Notes: generated by a model not told the origin, from the sequence alone. DNA of 64,000 bases from Rhodocyclaceae bacterium (GCA_023230455.1 JALNXH010000005.1:1-64000), one strand, 5' to 3'; numbered from the stretch's first letter, positions 35,247 to 44,554 are shown. Numbers and translations: made by a program.

Positions 35247-36361
35247 GCCGCGCTTCGACGGCTTCGGGCCCGGTGGTCTGGGCCGGAATTCTGGCGACGA
35301 CCTGTCTGCTGTTGTTCCTGTTGCAGAAAGTGCTCTGGCTGGCGGTGCCGTTTCTTTTCGCGCTGATTCTTTACTACTTTCTGTTTGCGCCGATGCAGTG
35401 GCTGATGTACCGCGGCCTCAGTCGCGAGCAGGCGGCATCGGCCGCAATACTGGCGTTCCTGCTGGTGACCGCCGCCTATCTGGCGCTGCTGCTGCCGTGG
35501 ATGGCCAGTCATCTGGCCGGCTGGCAGGAGTCCGTGGTGCGCTATCTGCATGGCGGGCAGGCGCTGTTGCAGCGCTCGCTGCATGGGCTGGAGCGGGCCT
35601 ACGGCGTGCTCGCCGATGCGCGGCTGGCGGAAATTGCCGACGCCAAGATCGCCGACTTCACCGATCATGCCGGGCAATACGTCGAACCGGTGCTGACCAG
35701 CACCCTGGCTTGGGCGCCGAGCCTGTTGCTGACACCTTTCGTCGCCTTCTTCCTGTTGCGCGATGGCGGCCGTTTCCAGCACATGCTGGGCCGTGCGGTA
35801 CCGAATGCCTTTTTCGAAAAGACGCTCTACCTGCTGCATGAAATGGACCGCACTACGCGCGCCTATTTTCAGGGGTTGCTGCGGCTGACCTTTCTCGACA
35901 CCGTGACGCTGGCTTTGGGCCTTTGGTTGCTCGGACTGCCATCGCCGATCGCGCTCGGTCTGGTTTGTGCCGTACTGGCCTGGTTGCCGTTCATCGGCTC
36001 GCTGCTCGGCGGCCTGCTGGTGGTGCTGGTGGCCGCCACCGACTTTCCCGAGGCGCCGCAAATGGCGTATGCAGCGGTGGGACTGTTTCTGCTGGTACGT
36101 CTGCTCGACGATTTCGTCTACCTGCCGCTGACCATCGGCCGCAGCCTGCACATGCATCCGCTGATCACCGTGCTGATGATTTTTGTCGGCGGCGCGGTGG
36201 CCGGTATTCCCGGTTTGATGCTGGTGATGCCTTTGCTAGGCGTGGTGCGCGTGGTGGGCGAAACCCTCGGCAAGATCGTCACCGATGCGCGGCTGATGGC
36301 GCGCTTCCGTCATGGGCGACGCTTGCGTCGCCTGCGGGCGGATATCGATCTACAGTCGTAG
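35237..36361 (+). CDS. AI-2E family transporter (PerM/TqsA-like)
   Basis: 374 residues with about eight membrane segments: two pairs near the N-terminus, a soluble helical region (about 85-150), then four or more helices. The family pattern P-F-V-A-F-F-L-L-R-D-G appears near 170. The start is a GTG at 35237, or another GTG two codons later that overlaps the previous stop. Members export varied substrates; AI-2 is only one example. Confidence 0.85.
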   Translation: MSVSRASTASGPVVWAGILATTCLLLFLLQKVLWLAVPFLFALILYYFLFAPMQWLMYRGLSREQAASAAILAFLLVTAAYLALLLPWMASHLAGWQESVVRYLHGGQALLQRSLHGLERAYGVLADARLAEIADAKIADFTDHAGQYVEPVLTSTLAWAPSLLLTPFVAFFLLRDGGRFQHMLGRAVPNAFFEKTLYLLHEMDRTTRAYFQGLLRLTFLDTVTLALGLWLLGLPSPIALGLVCAVLAWLPFIGSLLGGLLVVLVAATDFPEAPQMAYAAVGLFLLVRLLDDFVYLPLTIGRSLHMHPLITVLMIFVGGAVAGIPGLMLVMPLLGVVRVVGETLGKIVTDARLMARFRHGRRLRRLRADIDLQS

Positions 36362-36367
36362 CGGAGG

Positions 36368-36772
36368 CTAACCCTTGTCGATGTCGAAGCCGGTTTCGCC
36401 GATCCACTTGGCCAAGGCGGCATCCATGGTGGCGGCGTGGATGTCGAACCAGGGGACGAGTTCAGCGATCAGCTTGCGCCCGATGGCGAAGTCGCCGTCG
36501 GCCACTTTGCCGCGGACGTAGCGGGCGATGCCGAGGATTTCGTCGTGCATGTCCTGGTGGCAGGGCGCTTCTTCGATTCCCGAGGCTTCGATCCAGCGGT
36601 TCTCCTGCTCGAAGTGGGCAACCGTATGCTCGATCAGTCGATCCAGTCCGGCGAGAAATTCTTCGTTCGGCGTCGCATCCAGGCGATTCAGCTCATCGAT
36701 GAATTCGCGGTGCGTGTCGTCCATCCGGGGCAGGCCCAGTTCGTATTCCGCTTTCCAGGTAACCAGTGGCAT
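36368..36772 (-). CDS. Bacteriohemerythrin
   Basis: 134 residues, a single hemerythrin domain with the diiron ligands in place. These are His21, the H-F-E-Q-E pair His53/Glu57, His72 and His76 in CHQDMH, and His112 with Asp117 in HAATMD. It binds oxygen reversibly and may supply or buffer it, which suits a microaerobic nitrogen fixer. It is monocistronic and ends six bases from the convergent permease gene. Confidence 0.92.
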   Translation of the reverse strand: MPLVTWKAEYELGLPRMDDTHREFIDELNRLDATPNEEFLAGLDRLIEHTVAHFEQENRWIEASGIEEAPCHQDMHDEILGIARYVRGKVADGDFAIGRKLIAELVPWFDIHAATMDAALAKWIGETGFDIDKG

Positions 36773-36863
36773 GGCAATCGACTCGGTGGGGGGCTATGCA
36801 ATTCGAAGCCGGGAATTTTATGCCTGGGCGCATTGCCCAAATTGACCTGGGTCAGGGAGTCGC

Positions 36864-37649
36864 ATGCTGATCGATACGCACTGTCATCTCGCTGCGGCAG
36901 AGTTCGCGGCCGACCGCGAGTCGATGCTGGCCCGCGCTCGTGCGGCCGGCGTGGCGGCGTTGGTGGTGCCGGCCGTCGAACGGGCGAACTTTGCCGCGGT
37001 CAGCGATCTGGCGCATAACCGCAACGACGTTTTTGCCGCCTACGGGATTCATCCGTTGGCGGTGGAGCGGGCGTGCGAAGACGATCTGGAGTGGCTGCGC
37101 CGTACGCTTACCACGGAGCGGCGGGCCGTTGCGGTGGGGGAAATCGGCCTCGACCGTTTTGTCGAAGGTCGTGACGAGGTACGGCAGGGTTTCTATTTTG
37201 TCGAACAGTTGAAGATTGCGCGCGATCTCGGTTTGCCGGTGATCCTGCATGTCCGTCGCGCCATCGATCCGGTACTCCGCGAATTGCGCCGCATCAAGGT
37301 GTCCGGCGGCATCGCCCATGCGTTCAACGGTAGCCGCCAGCAGGCCGATGAATTTATCAAGCTTGGTTTCGTTCTCGGCTTCGGCGGTGCGATGACTTAT
37401 CCGTCTGCGCGGCGGATCAGGCAATTGGCGGCGGCGTTGCCGCTGAACTCCATCGTTCTGGAAACCGATGCGCCGGATATGGCGCCCGAATGGATTCGCG
37501 GCGGGCGCAACGAACCGAAGGAATTAATGCGGATTGCCGAAACACTGGCTGAATTGCGTAAATTGCCGGTCGCCGAATGCATTAAGGCGACCGGAGAAAA
37601 TACGCGGCGTGTTTTACCGCGCCTGATAATCCCGCCGCACGCGGGATAA
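36864..37649 (+). CDS. TatD family metal-dependent hydrolase (DNase-like)
   Basis: 261 residues of the amidohydrolase/TIM-barrel superfamily. Metal ligands appear as T-H-C-H near residue 5, G-E-I-G-L-D near 92, H-V-R-R, A-H-A-F-N-G-S and L-E-T-D-A-P-D. The family includes 3'-5' DNases and D-aminoacyl-tRNA deacylase-like enzymes; the exact subgroup (TatD, YcfH, YjjV) is not certain. Confidence 0.9.
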   Translation: MLIDTHCHLAAAEFAADRESMLARARAAGVAALVVPAVERANFAAVSDLAHNRNDVFAAYGIHPLAVERACEDDLEWLRRTLTTERRAVAVGEIGLDRFVEGRDEVRQGFYFVEQLKIARDLGLPVILHVRRAIDPVLRELRRIKVSGGIAHAFNGSRQQADEFIKLGFVLGFGGAMTYPSARRIRQLAAALPLNSIVLETDAPDMAPEWIRGGRNEPKELMRIAETLAELRKLPVAECIKATGENTRRVLPRLIIPPHAG

Positions 37650-37661
37650 GTTGCCGATTGT

Positions 37662-37985
37662 TTAAACCAATAAACCTTCGACGGTCTTGCCGCCGTTCAG
37701 CCAGTCATTCACCCAGGCCGGTTTGCGGCCGCGGCCGGTCCAGGTCAGATCGGGGTTTTGCGGGTGGCGGTATTTGACGGCAACCGGTTTGCGGGTGCCG
37801 GATTTCTTGCCTGCCGAGGCTTTGCGGGAAATCAGTTCGTCCAGCGAAAACCCGTGGGACGAAGCCAGGGCGGCAATTTGATCGAGTACTTTCTGTTTCT
37901 CCTCGGCTTTACGCTTTTCGATTTCTGCGGGAATCTTTTCCAGCATAGATTGCAGTTCCGCGATGGAAATTTTCGATAAATCCAT
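37662..37985 (-). CDS. H-NS family nucleoid-associated protein
   Basis: 107 residues. An N-terminal coiled-coil oligomerisation part (about 1-55) is followed by a basic linker and the C-terminal DNA-binding motif YRHPQNPDLTWTGRGRKPAW, as in betaproteobacterial H-NS (BpH3-like). It binds AT-rich, often foreign, DNA and silences it. The upstream region (37986-38060) is strongly AT-rich, consistent with autoregulation. It is convergent with the tatD-family gene. Confidence 0.92.
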   Translation of the reverse strand: MDLSKISIAELQSMLEKIPAEIEKRKAEEKQKVLDQIAALASSHGFSLDELISRKASAGKKSGTRKPVAVKYRHPQNPDLTWTGRGRKPAWVNDWLNGGKTVEGLLV

Positions 37986-38084
37986 TTTGATTTCTCCGCT
38001 ATTAAGGATTATTAAATTTAATTACATTGCGGTTTATATCTTGATTTTCTATTTTTGCAAAGGTGTTTTGTTTTATTCGTTGGT

Positions 38085-38113
38085 TATTGGGCTCCGTCGC
38101 ATGCCTCTATAAT
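38085..38113 (+). promoter_or_regulatory. Likely sigma-70 promoter of glmS
   Basis: A perfect -10 TATAAT at 38108-38113 has a poor -35 (TATTGG/TTGGGC) 15-17 bases upstream. The predicted start lies about 25-30 bases before the glmS ATG. Confidence 0.55.
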
Positions 38114-38145
38114 GCGGTGCAACTAAATTCGATTGGCAAAAGTTT

Positions 38146-39963
38146 ATGTGTGGCATCGTTGCAGCCGTCGCCCGGCAAAATTGTGTTCCCGTATTGATCG
38201 AAGGGCTGCGCAAGCTCGAATACCGTGGTTACGATTCCGCCGGCCTGGCCGTCCTGAACCCCGGACTGAACCGGCTACGCAGCGTCGGCCGGGTGGCCGA
38301 ACTGGCTGTCCAGGCGGCGGGGGTCGAGGCCGAAATCGGCATCGCCCATACGCGCTGGGCGACCCATGGCGTTCCTTCCGAACGCAACGCCCATCCGCAT
38401 ATTTCCGGCGGGCTGGCGGTGGTGCATAACGGCATCATCGAAAATTTTGCCGAATTGCGCGCCGAATTGAGCGCCGCCGGCTATGTGTTTCAGTCCGATA
38501 CCGACACCGAAGCCATCGCCCATCTGCTACAGCACACGCTCAAGGCCGAGCCCGATCTGTTCGCTGCGGTGCGCAAGTCGATGGCGCGCCTGAGCGGCGC
38601 CTATGCCATTGCCGTGCTGAAAGAGGGCGAACGGCGCCTGATCGTCGCCCGCCATGGCGCCCCCTTGTTGCTCGGCGTGACGGAGCAGGGGAGTTACGCT
38701 GCCTCCGACGCTTCGGCGCTGCTCCAGGTCACCCGCTCGATGGTCTATCTGGAGGATGGCGACGTTGCCGAATTGAGCCGCGACGGCTATCGCATCGTCA
38801 CCGCCGACGGTCATCCGGCGCTGCGGTCGGTGACGGAAAGCCTGCTCTCCGCCGATGCGGTGGAACTCGGGCACTATCGCCACTACATGCAGAAGGAAAT
38901 CTTCGAGCAGCCCGAGGCCTTGGGCAATACGCTGGAGATGCTCGGCGGCGCTGGCGCGCTCAGCCCCAACTTCTTTGGCGCCGAGGCGCCGAGGGTGTTC
39001 GACGGCGTGCGTTCGGTGCTGATCCTGGCCTGCGGCACCAGCTATCACGCCGGGCTGGTGGCCCGTTATTGGATCGAGCAGATCGCCGGGCTGCCGTGTT
39101 CGGTGGAAATCGCTTCCGAATACCGCTACCGTCAGAGCGTCGCCGATGCCGATACGCTGGTCGTGGCGATCTCCCAATCGGGCGAGACGGCCGATACCCT
39201 TGCCGCGGTAAAGCATGCCAAGGCCCAGGGCATGCTGCGCACGTTGACCCTCTGCAACGTTCCCGAGTCGGCGTTGATCCGCGAAGCCGCGCTCAAATTC
39301 CTTACCCGCGCCGGTCCTGAGATCGGCGTCGCGTCCACCAAGGCATTTACCACCCAGCTCGCTGCGCTCGCCTTATTGACGCTGGTCCTGGCCAAAGGTC
39401 GGCAGCGCCTTTCGGCCGCCGACGAACAAACGCATCTGGCGGCCTTGCGGCACCTGCCGGTGGCGGTGAAGAAGGTGCTGCAACTCGAACCCGAGATAGA
39501 GCGCTGGGCGCGGCGCTTTGCCAACAAGCACCACGCCCTGTTCCTCGGCCGCGGTCACCACTACCCCATCGCGCTCGAAGGTGCGCTGAAACTGAAGGAA
39601 ATCTCCTACATCCACGCCGAGGGCTATCCGGCCGGCGAACTCAAGCACGGGCCGCTGGCGTTGGTTGACAAGGACATGCCCGTGGTCTCGGTGGCGCCGA
39701 ACGATGCGTTGCTGGAAAAACTCAAGTCCAACCTACAGGAAGTGCAAGCGCGAGGCGGTGAGCTTTATGTCTTCGCCGACCGCGACTCGGCTGTGGAAGC
39801 GTCGGAAGGCGTCCATGTCCTTCGTCTCCCCGAGCACTACGGCCTGCTTTCGCCGGTACTGCATGTGGTGCCGTTGCAACTGCTGTCGTATCACGTCGCC
39901 CTGGTCAAAGGGACAGACGTGGACAAACCGCGCAACCTGGCCAAGTCGGTGACGGTGGAATAG
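38146..39963 (+). CDS. glmS: GlmS, glutamine-fructose-6-phosphate aminotransferase
   Basis: 605 residues. Cys2 of MCGIVAAVA is the glutaminase nucleophile of the N-terminal Ntn domain (about 1-240). Two SIS domains follow, with C-G-T-S-Y-H-A-G and S-Q-S-G-E-T-A-D-T, and the C-terminal K-S-V-T-V-E. It makes glucosamine-6-phosphate for peptidoglycan, LPS and the polysaccharides encoded downstream. In enterobacteria glmS is controlled through GlmY/GlmZ, whose transcription depends on GlrR; no such small RNA is visible next to this glmS. Confidence 0.96.
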   Translation: MCGIVAAVARQNCVPVLIEGLRKLEYRGYDSAGLAVLNPGLNRLRSVGRVAELAVQAAGVEAEIGIAHTRWATHGVPSERNAHPHISGGLAVVHNGIIENFAELRAELSAAGYVFQSDTDTEAIAHLLQHTLKAEPDLFAAVRKSMARLSGAYAIAVLKEGERRLIVARHGAPLLLGVTEQGSYAASDASALLQVTRSMVYLEDGDVAELSRDGYRIVTADGHPALRSVTESLLSADAVELGHYRHYMQKEIFEQPEALGNTLEMLGGAGALSPNFFGAEAPRVFDGVRSVLILACGTSYHAGLVARYWIEQIAGLPCSVEIASEYRYRQSVADADTLVVAISQSGETADTLAAVKHAKAQGMLRTLTLCNVPESALIREAALKFLTRAGPEIGVASTKAFTTQLAALALLTLVLAKGRQRLSAADEQTHLAALRHLPVAVKKVLQLEPEIERWARRFANKHHALFLGRGHHYPIALEGALKLKEISYIHAEGYPAGELKHGPLALVDKDMPVVSVAPNDALLEKLKSNLQEVQARGGELYVFADRDSAVEASEGVHVLRLPEHYGLLSPVLHVVPLQLLSYHVALVKGTDVDKPRNLAKSVTVE

Positions 39964-39977
39964 GGCGTTTGCCCGTC

Positions 39978-42900
39978 TCAGTCGAATTCCCAGTACGCGC
40001 GCAGCGTCCTGTCGGCACCGATGGAAATCTTCGGGCCGTTGCGTTGCTGCTCCAGCATCAGCGTGCCGATGCCATAGCCGATCAGGCCCCCGGCGACTGT
40101 GTCGGAAAAGAAATGCTGCCGCTCCTGGATACGGCCGAATGCAGTGGCGCCGGCGACCGCATACAGCCAGTCGGCGCCGTAGCGTTCGGCAAACGGCGTA
40201 ACCAGCGAAAAGGCGACGCCCATATGGATCGACGGAAAGCTTGAACTGCCGCTTCCGGAGGAAAAACCTTTGATCTGCCCGGGGCCAAGTTCGTCCTCCG
40301 GTCGAGCGCGACCGACGGCGACTTTGGTCAGTGTTTCCGCGGCTACGGTGATGCCCGCGCCCTTGATCGCGCTCCAGGCCGTTGCGCTGGCCGTTTCGTC
40401 GCCCAAACCAAGCCAGAGCAATCCGGCGCCTGCGCCCAAGGCGATCGGAATGCCGCTGCCGGCTCTGCCCATCCGATCCCATTTCCCCCCCTGATGTTTC
40501 TTCGCCCATCGCTCGGCCGGTCTGTCGAGCAGCGAGGACGCCAGCACCAGTCCGCCGCCCATCAGCCAGGTTTCCGCAGAAACACTGGCCACCTGCGACG
40601 GAACACGCTGGACCGTTTTGCCGAAATCCTTGAAGAGGGAGCGTTCGCGTTCCGGCATGGCATCGTCGTCGCTTTTCCAGAACGGCTGCGCCGGATCGAC
40701 ATAACTCAGCAACCGTTTGTCGCGCCCTTTGGTGAGATCGAAAAGGGAAATCGCTCGCCCCAGTTTGGCGCCGCCATCGCGGGTCAGCGGATGCCAGTTG
40801 AAATTGGCATATTCGCGACTCGACATCGGCAGGATCGCATCGAACGGAATCGACATGTAGATTCCCTTGTCGAAGCTGCCTTCGCCGAACGCCGTCCTGG
40901 ACGCATTGGTTTTGCTGGCCATCGCGCCGAGTACGACGCCGTTGGCAAATTTTCGGCTGACGTCGAGCGTGGCGCCATAGTCGCCGGCGAGGTAACGGCC
41001 GACGCTCAGGCTCGCGTTGACCGAGTTCCAGCCGGTGTCCCAGTACAGGGTGGCGTGGCCGGTCGTGGTCCGGTAGTCGAGGAGCTCGAAATCCTGCTTG
41101 AAGCCGCGTTTGCGCACCCGATTGAGGTCCACGCCGAGGGCGAAGCGGCTTTGCCAGGGACGATACAGCCATTCTGCGCCGACGCCGGCGAACATCCATT
41201 CCAGGTAGCCGCCGTAAACGCTGTAGTACTGGTTCTCCGAAAGTCGCCCGACATGGGTCAACTGCAAGTTGCTCAGGTTTGTCCGTGAGCGGGTGAAGTA
41301 TTCGCGCAGATCCGTTCTCACGCGTGGCAGGCCGCTGGGCGGGTCGTATTTGAAACTGTCGTAATTGTCGATCAGACGCAAATTCATCCGCCCGTCAATC
41401 CAGGTGCTGTTGCTGAATTTGAGCGATGAGTTGAGGCCGACGCCGGCCTGGTAGAGGAAGAAGCTGTCCGGGCCGCCGACGTTTTGCTGGAATGCCGGCG
41501 TCAGGCCGATCATGAACCGGTCGGGAGCGCTTTTCCAGAGCGGCGTTTCCGCCACCAGGCTGGCGCCGGGCCGGCGGTCGGCAAGGCTGGGCTGGCGCTG
41601 CGCCGGCGGCAGGAATTCAGTGTGCTGGGCCAGCCATTCGTCGCGTAGGACGACCTGTTCGGTCATCGGCATACCGTGTTCGAGATGGCTGAAGACAAAA
41701 CGGCTGATGCTGGCAGGGCTGTCGCGATGCAGTAACCGGACAGCGCGCTCGATCCGGTCGCGCCAGTATTCGCCGCGGCTTTCTTCCAGAACGACATGCA
41801 GTTCGCTGCCGCGCAGGTTGATCGCGCTGACATGCCACAGCGTTTGCGCCTCGATGTCCGCCACGGTACGCGACCAGTTTGGAGCCTGCGTCGGGTAAAT
41901 GGCGGCAACCGGTGCCAGCGGTGGATCGAGCAGCTTGGGCATGGTGATCTTGTCCAGCCCGCCGTGGTAGGTCAGGTTGAACATCACCCGGTTGCCGCGC
42001 TCGAGGCCGCCGCTGAGGTCGAGCGAATCGGAGAGCCGATAGACGAAACCGACATTCAGCGGCGACCGGGCCTCGGCCTGGCCGCCGAGAGGCTCCTTGC
42101 GATAATCGTTACCGTCCAGCTCGGCCTTGAGGATCAGGCTTTCCCAGGGGGTGTGGTACTGGACGCCGCCGAAAAGCGCCGCCGGACCGGAAAACCATGA
42201 GCTGACGCTGAAATTGCCGCTCTGGCCGATGTTGATGTGCCGTTTGTTGAAGCCGTTGCCGAAAATCGATAGGGGATTTTTCAGGTTGCCGCGGTTGCCG
42301 AGGTAGCCCCAAGCGACGCCGAGGCTCCAGTCGAAATCCCCGAAACGCTTGTTGGCGACCACGTATTCGCTGGCGAACAGACCGGTTCCGCCGATATCGA
42401 CGAAACCGACTGCCAGCTGCGGCATGTAGGCGGTTTCGCTGTTCAGGCGAAACTTGACGTCGATGCTTTTGTCCTTGTAGTTCTGCGTGCCGCTCAGCGC
42501 TGTGGGGCCGTAGAGCTTGTTGCGTATTGCCGTATAGCGAAAACCGGCTTCCATCCAGTCGAAAGGCTGGAACAGGATATTGACGCGTGCATAGGGATAG
42601 ACGTGGCTGGCCGAAAAGCGCATGTCGCCCGTATCGGCCATGCGCGCGCTGGGCGTTTGCAACAGGCCGACCCCGCCCCAGTCGCTGCTGCTGACGGCCG
42701 CGTTGCGCGCCCGGTTTGCCGTAGGGGTAACCGGCGACGCTGTTTTGCGGAGGGGCAGGGCGTTGCCCCGTTCGGAAAAGCCGACGCCTTGCGTGGCGAA
42801 AAACTGGACCAGCTTGGCCGAGAACCATTCGGGCCAACCCGAATCGCGTTCCGGCGCCCAGATTGCGGCCCCCGGCGCGGGCTCGCCCTGCGCCTGACGG

Positions 42901-43703
42901 TTCCAGGAGGCGACGCCGTAACGTTGAACCTGGCCGTCGGGCTGCACGATCCAGGCAATATCCACCCGCGAGGCTAGATCGGCCTGGCAGGCCGCCAGAT
43001 ACGCAGGAATCTCGGCGCCCGAACGGTGCGGCAGCGTGCAGCGCTCGCCGGTGCCGCGAATGACCGTAACGGTGTGCGGGCGTGCGGGCAAGGAAAGCAC
43101 ATGGTCCGCATCGAGACGTGGATCGCTGCTCGGGTGAGCTTGCAGCCAGCGCGGGTTGGGCAATGCGATCGGCACCCGCCCGGTGACCGGCAGGCTGCCG
43201 ATCCAGTCCGCCATTCTTTTGCGCCGGTCGGGGAGCACGTTCAAATTGGGTGCTACCGCCAACGTGGCGAGCAGTTCCTGTTGCGTGCGTGCTTGCGATG
43301 CCTGCTCGGCCGGTACTTGCCAGAGCAGTCCGGGCGGGTACCGATCAGCCAGGGGTTGCCGCAACAGCCAATCGCTGAGCCGCTCGCCACTGGAAAAATC
43401 GGGTTTTCCCGCGGCGGCGCCGGAAGCGGCGAAGAGCGCACCGATCGCCAACGTCAGAGTGAGTGGCGATGGCCGTTTTTGTTTTTTATTGAAAAGCCTG
43501 GGGGGTGAATACCCCGTTCGTGGTGAGCCTGTCGAGCCACGTTGATTCAGGGCGGGCCCTTCGACAGGCTCAGGGCGAACGGAAGGAGTGGATGGTGGAT
43601 ACCCCGTTCGTGGTGAGCTTGTCGAACCACATCGATTCCAGGCGAAGGGCCACTCAGCCCGAACGGAGGAGTACTTAATCAGCGTTTCCTTAGGTGCAGC
43701 CAA
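39978..43703 (-). CDS. YjbH-type outer-membrane barrel fused to a PAP2 phosphatase
   Basis: 1241 residues if read from the TTG at 43703, but the first 68 or so residues are translated palindromic repeat. The natural protein probably begins near FNKKQKRPSPLTLTLAIGAL, a signal peptide ending at about residue 98. A YjbH/GfcD-like region follows (H-V-Y-P-Y-A-R-V-N-I-L-F-Q-P-F-D-W-M-E-A-G-F-R-Y near 390, then many beta strands to about 960). The C-terminal PAP2 domain (about 1040-1235) has all three motifs: K-V-A-V-G-R-A-R-P, F-P-S-I-H (His1160) and R1191-x5-H1197-x3-D1201. YjbH proteins act with YjbF in exopolysaccharide or group-4-capsule export. A PAP2 phosphatase at the periplasmic end suggests lipid-phosphate or polymer dephosphorylation; that link is inference. 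Confidence 0.82.
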   Translation of the reverse strand: MAAPKETLIKYSSVRAEWPFAWNRCGSTSSPRTGYPPSTPSVRPEPVEGPALNQRGSTGSPRTGYSPPRLFNKKQKRPSPLTLTLAIGALFAASGAAAGKPDFSSGERLSDWLLRQPLADRYPPGLLWQVPAEQASQARTQQELLATLAVAPNLNVLPDRRKRMADWIGSLPVTGRVPIALPNPRWLQAHPSSDPRLDADHVLSLPARPHTVTVIRGTGERCTLPHRSGAEIPAYLAACQADLASRVDIAWIVQPDGQVQRYGVASWNRQAQGEPAPGAAIWAPERDSGWPEWFSAKLVQFFATQGVGFSERGNALPLRKTASPVTPTANRARNAAVSSSDWGGVGLLQTPSARMADTGDMRFSASHVYPYARVNILFQPFDWMEAGFRYTAIRNKLYGPTALSGTQNYKDKSIDVKFRLNSETAYMPQLAVGFVDIGGTGLFASEYVVANKRFGDFDWSLGVAWGYLGNRGNLKNPLSIFGNGFNKRHINIGQSGNFSVSSWFSGPAALFGGVQYHTPWESLILKAELDGNDYRKEPLGGQAEARSPLNVGFVYRLSDSLDLSGGLERGNRVMFNLTYHGGLDKITMPKLLDPPLAPVAAIYPTQAPNWSRTVADIEAQTLWHVSAINLRGSELHVVLEESRGEYWRDRIERAVRLLHRDSPASISRFVFSHLEHGMPMTEQVVLRDEWLAQHTEFLPPAQRQPSLADRRPGASLVAETPLWKSAPDRFMIGLTPAFQQNVGGPDSFFLYQAGVGLNSSLKFSNSTWIDGRMNLRLIDNYDSFKYDPPSGLPRVRTDLREYFTRSRTNLSNLQLTHVGRLSENQYYSVYGGYLEWMFAGVGAEWLYRPWQSRFALGVDLNRVRKRGFKQDFELLDYRTTTGHATLYWDTGWNSVNASLSVGRYLAGDYGATLDVSRKFANGVVLGAMASKTNASRTAFGEGSFDKGIYMSIPFDAILPMSSREYANFNWHPLTRDGGAKLGRAISLFDLTKGRDKRLLSYVDPAQPFWKSDDDAMPERERSLFKDFGKTVQRVPSQVASVSAETWLMGGGLVLASSLLDRPAERWAKKHQGGKWDRMGRAGSGIPIALGAGAGLLWLGLGDETASATAWSAIKGAGITVAAETLTKVAVGRARPEDELGPGQIKGFSSGSGSSSFPSIHMGVAFSLVTPFAERYGADWLYAVAGATAFGRIQERQHFFSDTVAGGLIGYGIGTLMLEQQRNGPKISIGADRTLRAYWEFD
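43500..43692. repeat. MITE-like cluster of REP units with one terminal inverted repeat
   Basis: Three to four inverted units (GTTCGTGGTGAGCCTGTCGA, CTTCGACAGGCTCAGGGCGA and the like) are followed at 43672-43692 by ACTTAATCAGCGTTTCCTTA. This closely matches the terminal repeat of the element at 49625-49784. It sits between the yjbF stop and the signal peptide of the next gene. Confidence 0.75.
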
Positions 43704-44345
43704 TTAGCGCATTCCTTCCGACCACGCCTGCCAAGCCAGGCACAGGTTTGCGGCGAGGCATTGCCGGCCGTAGAGCGTGCGACCGGTATTCAGATCGACG
43801 GCATACAACGAAGGCGGCAGCGCATCCGGCAAAAGGCCGTCTACACGCTCTTCGAACCAACGGAGCGCGGCTCCGGCCGGGGCGGCAAACGCAACGTCCT
43901 GGGGTGCTTCGATGGCGTGGAGAATCAACGTTTCGTCGATACCGAAACGATATCCCGGCATCTCGTCGCGGCTCCGTCGATATCGGAGTGTTTGGCCTGC
44001 CGCCTGGTGCCAGTCGGGAAGCGAAGAAAAACGTACGTCGCGCCAGTCGGTCGCCAAGCCTGCCGTGGCGACAATGCGGCCGCGGCGAAGTTTGACGACT
44101 TCCCCTTTGTTGCTGTACCAGACGTTCGTATCTCCGTCGGCAGCATGCTCGACGTAGCCGAGCACCATGAAGACGGTGCCATCGTGCGTGTCGACACGCA
44201 AATAGCGTAAGCCGGGCGCGGAAGGAGGCTGGGCTGCCTGAGTATCGCGGCGGCCGATCAGTTTCACCGTTTCGACGACGGCCGAAGTTCCCGTGGTGCA
44301 CGCACCCAGGCAAAAAGCGACGATGAAAACGAGAAAAAACTTCAC
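43704..44345 (-). CDS. yjbF: YjbF/GfcB family lipoprotein
   Basis: 213 residues. Lipobox C-L-G-A-C gives the lipidated Cys at about 16. The core has Y-L-R-V-D-T-H-D-G-T-V-F-M-V-L-G-Y-V-E and N-V-W-Y-S-N-K-G-E-V-V-K-L-R-R-G-R-I-V-A-T-A-G-L, the YjbF signature. In E. coli the yjbEFGH and gfcABCDE operons serve exopolysaccharide and group-4 capsule secretion. Here only the F and H members are present, F directly followed by H. YjbG is missing, and a Gly-rich protein upstream may take the YjbE place. Confidence 0.88.
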   Translation of the reverse strand: MKFFLVFIVAFCLGACTTGTSAVVETVKLIGRRDTQAAQPPSAPGLRYLRVDTHDGTVFMVLGYVEHAADGDTNVWYSNKGEVVKLRRGRIVATAGLATDWRDVRFSSLPDWHQAAGQTLRYRRSRDEMPGYRFGIDETLILHAIEAPQDVAFAAPAGAALRWFEERVDGLLPDALPPSLYAVDLNTGRTLYGRQCLAANLCLAWQAWSEGMR

Positions 44346-44554
44346 ACCGCGAAAATCCTAATGAGATCCTTCGACACCAGCATCACCCCCGCGAAAAAAA
44401 AGCTCGCAGGGTGCCGTTTCGAGGGGTGGCCAAGCGGGGCTCCGTAGCCGTACCGGGCATGTGCCCTCCAGAGAGAATCTCCGCGTGCGAGGGGATTCGG
44501 TGAATTGGCAGTTCCGGTAGTTCGCAATCATCACGTTACAACGACATCCGCAAT
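44346..44554. other. Non-coding leader between yjbF and the Gly-rich gene
   Basis: About 210 bases without a credible ORF. On the minus strand (toward yjbF) it holds small GC hairpins such as GGGCACATGCCC and GCTACGGAGCCCCG, and a weak sigma-54-like CGGCAC-CCTGC-GAGCT at 44401-44416. It could be a structured 5' leader, but I cannot match it to a known riboswitch class. Confidence 0.35.
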
